Source: Gambelia wislizenii (Eukaryota > Chordata > Lepidosauria > Squamata > Crotaphytidae). Taken from it: 64,000 nt of DNA. Of this stretch, positions 44,803-64,000 are shown in pieces (within the stretch, counting starts at the first letter, position 1; every line of letters starts with the position of its first letter). A model generated the notes under the pieces. It ran no database searches. It saw only the letters and a program-made list of their open reading frames with translations, and was not told the DNA's origin. Position numbers and translations under genes: made by a program. The stretch covers positions 246,860,645-246,924,644 of the forward strand of contig JAUMIR010000005.1 in NCBI GenBank assembly GCA_030847615.1, read 5' to 3'.

Positions 44803-46034
44803 AGATACAGAATTGAAATGTCTTTATTATGAGCCACTTTTCTAAATTCTGAGTGTACTTATTTGGTTGTGGGCTTTCTCTAACTCAGCCTTCCACAGCT
44901 TGGTGCCCTCTTTCCATGGCTGGCTGGGATATTCTGGCAGTTGTACAGTCAACATCCACCTGGGAGGCACCAGTTTGGGGAAGACTGCTTTATCTGTACT
45001 TGTTTTATTTACTGATTTATACTACCACAAAAGTGGGTTCTGTAGTGGTGTATAAAGATAACATATCACCAAAAACATACATTTAAATAACAGTCAAAAA
45101 CTCTCATCAAGCAACAAAAACATGCTACATTGTTAAGAAACCAATTACAATGCCTGGGCAAATAAAAACTTTTTATCATTATGCCTATGCCATTGTGTAG
45201 TGGTACCAGGTGAAATTCATATGAGAGGACATTCCAGAATCAGGGTAGCACCAAAATATACTTCATGCCTTCATAATATACTTCTGTTATGGAAAGAACT
45301 TAGAGAAGAATTTTGTCTAGTAATTTTAATACATGGTCTTATTTTATTGCCTACAGGAAGGCATAATCATTAAGCTAGATGGGATGGCTGGGGCTCTTCT
45401 CATCAGCTTCACCAGAGGGCAACCCGAGCTTAGAAAAGCTAGAGTCCTTAGCCATTGTGGCCATTATTAACACATTCAGGATGGGTGATGAAATGGAGAA
45501 AAACTGTGTTTATCCACAAGCTATGAAAGCTTCATTGGTGATTTTCTTAAGACCAGGACCTCTAATCATTGGCAAGTCTAAGGCTATTTGTGAGTGCCCC
45601 CCTGAACAGTGGTATAGTGCTAAATTTTGAACTGCAGGGCCTCATCTTGATTGTCACCATAACTGCATCCACAAGGGGAAACTATAAATGTAAGCAACCA
45701 CTTTGATCCCTATTAATAAACCTTTTCTAGTGATTTTTTTATCAACACCAGGAAGGGGTCTTTTGTAAAGTTAACGGCTCTTTGCTGCCTGTTGGAAACC
45801 AAGCTACTCCATGATTACTAAAGGCAGAACTCACAATAATATAATGTTGCTGCAGAGAGGGCATCAACCTTGCTAATACAAAGAGTGCAACTATGTTCAA
45901 AGGGAATAAGAAAGTCTGGGAGGGTGCCACATACTGTCATCATCCCAACTGATAAGAGGTCCTGACACTTTCATCTGGATCCACTACAACTGTGTTTCTG
46001 AGCCATTATTTTGCATCTGTGCTACTCTCAAAAG
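44667..46034 (+). other. Intron of the SLC25A18 remnant
   Basis: A SINE 3' tail at 44737-44803 (GGGCGGGATATAAATAAA, then ATT repeats), a hAT-like element at 44886-44987, and a reversed LINE or SINE tail near 44998-45130. No exon is seen. Confidence 0.55.
44886..44987. mobile_element. hAT-like MITE with 24-bp inverted ends
   Basis: The left end CAGCCTTCCACAGCTTGGTG and the reversed right end CAGTCTTCCCCAAACTGGTG pair over about 24 bp. The flanks CTCTAACT (44878-44885) and CTTTATCT (44988-44995) agree at 6 of 8 bases. The core has GGCTGGCTGGGATATTCTGG-type sequence of the common squamate family. Confidence 0.68.
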
Positions 46035-46117
46035 AATTGTCATTAGCAAGGGAGATGCTTGCTGGTTGTGGAGCCGGGACCTGTCAAGTGGTGGTCACTC
46101 CCCAATGGAAATGCTAG
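46035..46117 (+). pseudogene. SLC25A18: SLC25A18 remnant exon: start of repeat 2, frameshifted
   Basis: It reads LSLAREMLAGCGAGTCQVVV then T, close to the family block EMLAGCGAG-x-CQV-x-VT-x-PMEML. After ACT (46097-46099) one base is missing, so CCA ATG GAA ATG CTA falls out of frame and TAG appears at 46115-46117. A GTGAGG donor follows at 46118. The acceptor TCTCAAAAG is poor in pyrimidines. Confidence 0.8.
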
Positions 46118-46610
46118 GTGAGGCCCCTTTTGGAACAGTGACGGTGAAAACAAAAGAGTTATGACACTTTTTTTTTATCACTTTATGCTCTTCCTTGAGA
46201 AAGCATCTTAAAGTGTACAGTATTGGGTTTGTATTATGTACTTTTAAAAGCTATGGAGTCTTCTCCTTGCAACTTTTTTCATCAGCTCTACTTTGTAATT
46301 CCCAGCCCACAGTCTAACGTCTGCTAAGCCTACTGTTCTCCCTTTTTTTTTTTTTTTTGGTGGCTGTAGCATGCTATATCTTGTCTGAAATAAAACTTTG
46401 ATAACAATTTGTAATTTATTTCTCTCTTACTCAATTTGAAGCTTTGGGCTTTTAAAGTTGCTCCCCATAAGTACCAGCACTATTCCGTTTTGTTTTGTTT
46501 TTAAACATTCTGAAGTAAAACTCTACTTATGTGAGTTGCTGATCTAAACTGCAGTTAATGTGTTTGACAAACACACACACTTCTCCAGGTACTGTAGCAA
46601 ACAGTTTCTT
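46118..46610. other. Tail-to-tail intergenic gap
   Basis: No carrier exon is seen although about 150 residues of SLC25A18 remain unaccounted for. A 17-base T run lies near 46344-46360. Confidence 0.6.
46389..46394 (+). promoter_or_regulatory. Candidate poly(A) signal, plus strand
   Basis: AATAAA in the context GTCTGAAATAAAACTTTGAT. It may be the orphan 3' end of SLC25A18. Confidence 0.4.
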
Positions 46611-46621
46611 CATGCATCTTT

Positions 46622-46632
46622 TATTTTATTAA
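46622..46632 (-). promoter_or_regulatory. ATP6V1E1 poly(A) signal candidates
   Basis: Two overlapping AATAAA hexamers on the minus strand (TTTATT at 46622-46627 and 46627-46632). They lie about 430 bases after the stop codon, a plausible 3' UTR length. Confidence 0.5.
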
Positions 46633-47058
46633 ACTAGTACAAGATGAGGCTGTGTGCCTGCATGTGTACAGACAGAAGCTTAACCACATATATAGAACAA
46701 ATATCAGGGGCAGATCACAGTCACATGAGGGTTACATTGACCATTAAAAGAAATGTATGCTTTTATAAAGAAAGAAAGGCATAAGCAGCACAAATTTGGC
46801 GACATGCTTTGAGGGAAATGGATGAAATTGTTGCTCCCCAAGGAATCTGAATGACCCACTTTTTCATATCATACTGTCTCCCAGTCAGGCTAAGCACAGA
46901 AGGTATGCCCCCCCCCAATAATTTAATTGAATAAAATATACAGGACAACACAATATAGAACTGAATACATTTAAAGTTTTTCTTTTTTTAGTCAAGAGAT
47001 GCTGTGCATCTCACTTCACTATGGCAGTGGAAGAGGGTCCACCATTATATCAAGGAAT

Positions 47059-59140
<12,082 letters not shown>

Positions 59141-61617
59141 CTGTAACAGAAAGAAGAGATATTTTTCCATGTAAGCCAGCAGAAACATCTTTGCCTTTGA
59201 TCACCCCAGCCCTTCCCATGTCCTGAGTGTTATGAGTGATTCCTTTTACCAGCAAGACAGAAACAATGAATCTAAGCCTTGAGCTCTAGCAAAGTTAGAC
59301 ACACGTCAATTACCGAATGACATTTTCCTAGGTACTATTATTGTTTTGATCTGGCTGACCTGAAACTGTATAAATGTCATTTATTCCCTCAGATCTCAAA
59401 TCTACCTCAAGGCAGTAGACAGTGGCAATTCTGTAGAATAAAACACAAGCATAACAAAAGAAACCACAGTATACCTCTAGCATGACGCTGTACTACTTGT
59501 CCCACAAACATTAGAATAGCCCAGCAGTCACATAATAAAACTTGCCAGGTGCATATTGCTGTAAGTCCAGGCAAATACAAAAAGGTGTAAGGAAGCCTGG
59601 ATGGCACCATGGAGCCATACTTGCCTTGGTGAGCTGCAAATTTTTCAGGCCTGATGTAATGTAATGCTGGGATGGACAAAAGCTCCTTCTGGGTGTTACA
59701 AACAAAAATATATCAAACAGCAATGCAGAGTTAAGTGCTGTGAAGTTGCACTGAGACAATGAGGCCATGTTCAATGGTTTGTGGCCAATGGGAAAGATTC
59801 AAACTTAGTCATAATTAGAGCAGACCCATTGAAACCAATGGGGCTTTATATTAATAACTCACACAGATCATTAATATAACTGGGTCTACCTTGTAAGTAA
59901 GTCTGGATTCAACCCTATGCACATAGAAGGGCTAAGAGTGCCATGTCACTTTGGTTTCATAGAAAATGAAGATTTGGATACTAGTTCTACCAAATATGTT
60001 TTGCCTCCATAGTCAATGTCCCACTACTATATATGGTACTTCTTGCAAAGACAGGAAAAGGACCATAGCTGCATGCAGAAGGGCTCACACTTCCCACCTG
60101 TATTTTTGCTTACTTTAAAAATATTCAGAATGCCCCCTTGCATACTCTAGGGTATGAGAGGGCAACTGTGTTGTGTTTTCCCTACCCCCAGGCTGTTTGT
60201 GACCTAGGAGAGACCTTTTTAAAGCAGGAAGTAAACTGAAATTGATGTCAAGTTTACTTCCTGAGTTTAAAAAAGGTGTCTCTTGAGCCTAAAACTATGC
60301 ATAATAAAATTGACTCTCACATCCTAAGAGGGAGCATTCTGAATAAGAATATTTTCCTTGAATATCTTTTGGGGTGATCAAAATGGCTTTAGGAGACGGT
60401 AATTTCCCTACCCATGAGTTAAAAGGATCAGGTAGAAAGTGATACAGGGTTCTTAAGCTGCTGCTTGTCAACATACATGATACTGGACCAGATAGCTGAA
60501 TTTGGCCCTGATGTAATTATTTTAGGATCTTCTCCATGCAGGTTTTGATTAAAATTCTCACTGACAGTAAGGAAACATGCAACTGACACTTGTATGAATG
60601 AAGGTGTTTAACCAACAGTGACTAAGGCCAAGTAAAACATGTGCTCTGCTCATGAAGGGGGCATTCCTTCACCAGTGCTGGCTGGATCCATGCAGTATTC
60701 AGCATTATACTCCATCTCCAACCCAGCTCAGGGCAGTTCTACTAGCAAGAACACTATTTACAGTCAACAGGACAAGTACTAGAGGACAATGGAATCATGC
60801 ACACATTGTATCTTGTAAAATTCCACAATCCCTTCAGGGAAATTACTATTAACTGAAATGACTGGAGAAGCTATTTCAGATGTGATAAAAAAACACAAAC
60901 CTCTTTTACTATTTTTCTGCAAAAGCTCTTAAACTGGTGTATGTTATTCCAAAAGCCACAAAGGAATTTTCTGTGAACTATATAAGTAATGGTTTTAAGA
61001 CCTTCTCAAGTTTACTCTCATTTAAAATGAAAAGATTTTCCATCCAGCTGACAAGATAACATTCATCCTCTGTACTTTCTTGTTCTCCTGTATATCTCAC
61101 TATGTAGTAGACGTCAGCTTCTTGAATAAAAATAAATGTATCCTTATCACTTCTCACTCTCATTAACAGAAGCTAATAATGGCCTACTGAAAAATGATAG
61201 AAGTTCTAAAATTTCAAAAGATGTCCCAAAATACTTCTCCCTTCCCCTTAGCATGTTCAGTTTCTGGAGACAGAACTTCCTTTTTTCACAATTAACATGA
61301 GCATTAATCACAGGCTTTTAAAGTTCTTCTTTTTTATGATATGCACACACCCTCATTCTTTCCTACCATCCATTTTATACTGCTTCTTTTGTCTAAAATT
61401 TGAGATCTGAAGTCGCAAGGATTGTTTTAGCCATGTCTACTTTTATACAGAGAACATTCTTTTACATTAGAGAACCCCTAAAGTTATCCTTTGTTTAGAT
61501 TAAACCACTACATGTTGAAAGCAAACATCTTACTGGTGGTTATAAAGTCCAGAAATGGAAACTATAAATGAATAAGTCATACAGTTTTGTTTAATAACTG
61601 GTCCATCTCATTCAAAT

Positions 61618-61945
61618 GACTTTTTCAGATAGGACTTACTGTGCAAGAAACTCCGGAATAGTTATGACGCTGTCGCGTGGCAGGGGATCCGTTTTGGACA
61701 ACACTGTCCCTCTCTCGGCATTGTCCATGTCACTTCTGTGTATGACTGGAGGCAGCTGCGCCATATTTGACTCACAGAAGTTGTCCGTGACTAAAATATG
61801 GTGCGGCTGCCTCCAGTCATACATGGAAGTGAAACAGACGATGCCAAGAGAGGGACGGCATCATCTGAAACGGACCCCCTGCCGCGTGACAGCGTCGTAA
61901 CTATTCCGGAGTTTTCTTGCACTGTAAGTCCTGTCTGAAAAAGTC
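61618..61945. mobile_element. 328-bp foldback element
   Basis: Arms 61618-61773 and 61786-61945 are reverse complements with roughly 85-90% identity by eye, around a loop of about 12 bases. The ends are GACTTTTTCAGATAGGACTT and its partner. Almost the whole element is palindrome. CAAA occurs just outside both ends (61613-61616 and 61946-61949), which may be a target duplication. No coding capacity. Confidence 0.85.
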
Positions 61946-62257
61946 CAAAGTGCTATGCTCTGTCTTCAACAGATTTCATTTATCTAATTTAGTGCTATAG
62001 CACAACCAGCAAGGCCTATTGATGTCTGATACAACTTTGACCTTATGCTACTTGGACTACTCCAAACACTAATGAGGATCAGCCAGGCAGAAAGGAGCAT
62101 AAGCAATAATGGAACCACAGCATGTGACTAGCAGCCACATAAAATGCATCAAAGGGATTTTTTTTTTGGTTATTTTTGAAATGTGCCTGAAGGAAAGCAG
62201 TATTAATAGAGAAATTGTTGTTCAGCCTTGCCTCCAAATTGCACAACAATTTCTTTT

Positions 62258-62360
62258 AGCCTATTTATTTATTTTTATTTATTTTACATATTTATGCCCA
62301 CTCTTCAGCCATGAAGGCTCTCAGAGCGGCTTACAAATTGTTAAGCAATAGCACCTACAC
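62258..62360 (-). mobile_element. SINE 3' part (minus strand)
   Basis: Read on the minus strand: GTGCTATTGCTTAACAATTT, GTAAGCCGCTCTGAGAGCCT, GGCTGAAGAGTGGGCATAAA and an A/T run. This matches the second half of the SINE at 48191-48454. Confidence 0.78.
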
Positions 62361-63127
62361 ATCTACGCCTAGATTCATCTATATCCCATTTCTCCACCCG
62401 AAAGGCACCTAGATCTGATCCCACCCATCCCCCTCATTCCTACTGTAGAAATGGCCTTGTTTAAACACTTTAGATACTCCAACTTTTATCTTCCACCCTA
62501 ACTGAACTCATTTATTTCCATGCTACCCATTAACAAGTCTTTCAGATCACATTGGGAATAACACTTCATAATGATTATTATGACTATGGAAACAGAGGGT
62601 GAGAATTATTCTTGATTAATCAAGATAGAGTTCAAGCCAACAAGCTCGTGTGAACAGCATACATTTTCCACCCTGCCACCAGACAAGTTGTTAGTCATTC
62701 ATAGCAAACAAATTCTTCATTCCAAGGTCACATACTTAAAGGGTCATTTAGGTTGTGGCAGTTATTCTTCCACACTGTGCTGTTAATACCCACATATCAT
62801 GGTGATAAAAGGTGGCCTTTTCAATGTAGCTCCAGATGAATGTGATATTTACAGTGTCTTACTGGCTATGCATAGGGACATGAACAAGGCTAGTTATTAT
62901 AGATCAATTAACACAGAATGCAAAGGTGTGGTGTAACATTCCTAACACTGCAATTTTTCTTCCATTTCAATGTCCCCCTCAACTGACACCACAAAGGTAA
63001 AATCAGATTCAAAAATAAACAAGCATTATTCTCCATCTTAGGCACACCTCCCTAGAAACAAACTCCAATAAATTTGTGAGACTTTATTTCCAAACATGCC
63101 ACTGTCACTGTTAAGCACTTTTCTCCG

Positions 63128-63598
63128 AATGTTGCTGTCCTTGAGCAAGCAGGGACCACCAGCATTGAGGCCATGATATTGAGAACACAGCTGCGCTGGG
63201 CAGGGCATGTTTCTAGGATGGAGGACCATCGCCTCCCAAAAATACTACTCTACGGTGAACTCGCCACGGGTCAGCGTAAGAGGGGCGCTCCAAAAAAGCG
63301 ATACAAAGACTCCCTGAAACAACATCTCAGGCTTGGCCAAATTGATCACCAACAGTGGTCCGCCCTGGCCTCACATCGGGAGGCATGGAGACGCACTATC
63401 CACAATGCTGCAGCCTTATTTGAGAACTCACGACGAACAAGTCTTGAAGAGAAACGACAACGCAGAAGGAATCACAACCCAAAAACATCACCCAAGGAGA
63501 CCTTCTGCTGTGCTTTTTGCAACCGGACTTGTTTATCTCGGATTGGCCTTTTTAGTCATCAGCGCGCTTGCAGAAAGCGCGGGATGAGTCCTTCCTGA
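63128..63598 (+). CDS. LINE ORF2 C-terminal end with Cys/His motif (5'-truncated)
   Basis: The open frame reads EAMILRTQLRWAGHVSRMED, HRLPKILLYGELATGQRKRG, KKRYKDSLKQHLR, W-x-x-LASHREAWRRTIHNAA, then a basic stretch EEKRQRRRNH, and CAFCNRTCLSRIGLFSHQRA followed by C, a C-x-x-C...H-x-x-x-C type zinc motif. The RWAGHV block and terminal motif are typical of the non-LTR family whose RT fragment is at 1625-2536. The frame has no interruption over about 150 codons. The RT is missing. It lies antisense to ATP6V1E1 in its intron. Confidence 0.78.
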   Translation, partial: NVAVLEQAGTTSIEAMILRTQLRWAGHVSRMEDHRLPKILLYGELATGQRKRGAPKKRYKDSLKQHLRLGQIDHQQWSALASHREAWRRTIHNAAALFENSRRTSLEEKRQRRRNHNPKTSPKETFCCAFCNRTCLSRIGLFSHQRACRKRGMSPS

Positions 63599-64000
63599 AT
63601 CTTCGTTTGCGAAGAAAAGCCAGAGAGAGACCACCTTTAATTTCTGCACTCTCATTCCCATGCTGGCCCTTCCATTTTTATTCCTTACCTAGCAGAGTTT
63701 ATCTTAAAGGTTAACTTTATTTCAATTGGATGAAGACTTTTCATCACCATATATGTGTCACTCTCCTTAGCAATACTTAATGTCTTTTTTAACCTTTCTG
63801 TTTTAAAAAATTGCTTCCTGGTATCTTTTGCATATCCATTCTTCCTTTCCTGCATATATGTGATATCAACCCAATCTAAATTAAATGGGTTGCAGCCTAC
63901 AAAAGCTTATGACAAATAAAAGTTATTAGTGTCTAAGGTAGCGCAAAATTCTTTGTCATTAAATAGTAGCGTCACTTGGGCTAGAAGTGTTGTGCATGAA
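63599..64000 (+). other. Likely 3' UTR of the LINE, then intron
   Basis: T-rich sequence directly after the LINE stop codon. The exact 3' end of the LINE cannot be set, and no exon is seen. Confidence 0.4.

Larger units (their letters stand above)
37165..46117 (+). pseudogene. SLC25A18: SLC25A18 mitochondrial glutamate carrier, degenerate N-terminal remnant
   Basis: SLC25A18 (glutamate carrier 2) moves glutamate with H+ across the inner mitochondrial membrane. Full-length carriers have three repeats of about 100 residues with six membrane helices. Here four exons join in phase (37165-37287, 42655-42710, 44577-44666, 46035-46117) and cover repeat 1 and the start of repeat 2: [64 protein letters not shown]. 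Damage: the carrier signature PIDLAKTR reads [11 protein letters not shown] reads FFC; one base is missing near 46099-46102, giving a TAG at 46115-46117; and no exon for the second half exists before the convergent ATP6V1E1 end. Synteny supports the identity over the paralogue SLC25A22. An assembly error or relocated 3' exons remain possible. Confidence 0.76.
59141..63127 (-). other. ATP6V1E1 intron 1
   Basis: No exon encoding the MALSD-type start is seen. It holds the foldback element at 61618-61945 and the SINE tail at 62258-62360. A short inverted pair near 60190-60280 (AGACCTTTTTAAAGCAGGAA, TTCCTGAGTTTAAAAAAGGT) is also present. Confidence 0.6.

Overview
This window looks like nuclear DNA from a squamate reptile, most likely a lizard. 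The repeats point that way: two DIRS-type tyrosine-recombinase retrotransposons, L1 and CR1 LINEs, a Penelope-like element, a Sauria-type tRNA-derived SINE and many small hAT-like and pogo/Tigger-like elements. Genes are split into short exons with GT/AG introns. All names rest on reading translated exons against remembered protein families; no database search was run.

Three host loci are present in the order known from human 22q11. (1) The 3' end of CECR2, a chromatin-remodelling bromodomain protein, lies on + from about 7885 to 20279 as four exons; the earlier exons lie left of the window. (2) A decayed remnant of SLC25A18, a mitochondrial glutamate carrier, lies on + from 37165 to 46117. 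Only exons for the N-terminal third to half remain, with one frameshift, an early stop and two Arg-to-Cys changes. (3) ATP6V1E1, V-ATPase subunit E, lies on - from 59140 down to 47059. Eight coding exons join in phase from IKHMM to the stop codon; the start-codon exon is beyond the right edge.

Layout: 1-1600 L1 3' end; 1625-2536 another LINE reverse-transcriptase fragment; 2540-5800 a decayed DIRS element (DIRS-a); 6133-6493 a hAT-like element with an 8-bp target duplication; 7885-8707 CECR2 exon; 9612-15847 an almost complete second DIRS element (DIRS-b) inside the next CECR2 intron; 17009-20279 the last CECR2 exons; 20280-37164 intergenic DNA with CR1, Penelope and inverted repeats; 37165-46117 the SLC25A18 remnant; 46118-47058 a tail-to-tail gap and the ATP6V1E1 3' UTR; 47059-59140 ATP6V1E1, with CR1, SINE and small DNA transposons in its introns; 59141-64000 ATP6V1E1 intron 1, with a 328-bp foldback element and the C-terminal end of a LINE.

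The items most worth following up are the decay of SLC25A18 between two intact neighbours, the circle-junction-like internal region of DIRS-b, a hammerhead-ribozyme-like core in the Penelope element, a perfect 58-bp inverted repeat at 35903-36082, and the foldback element at 61618-61945.
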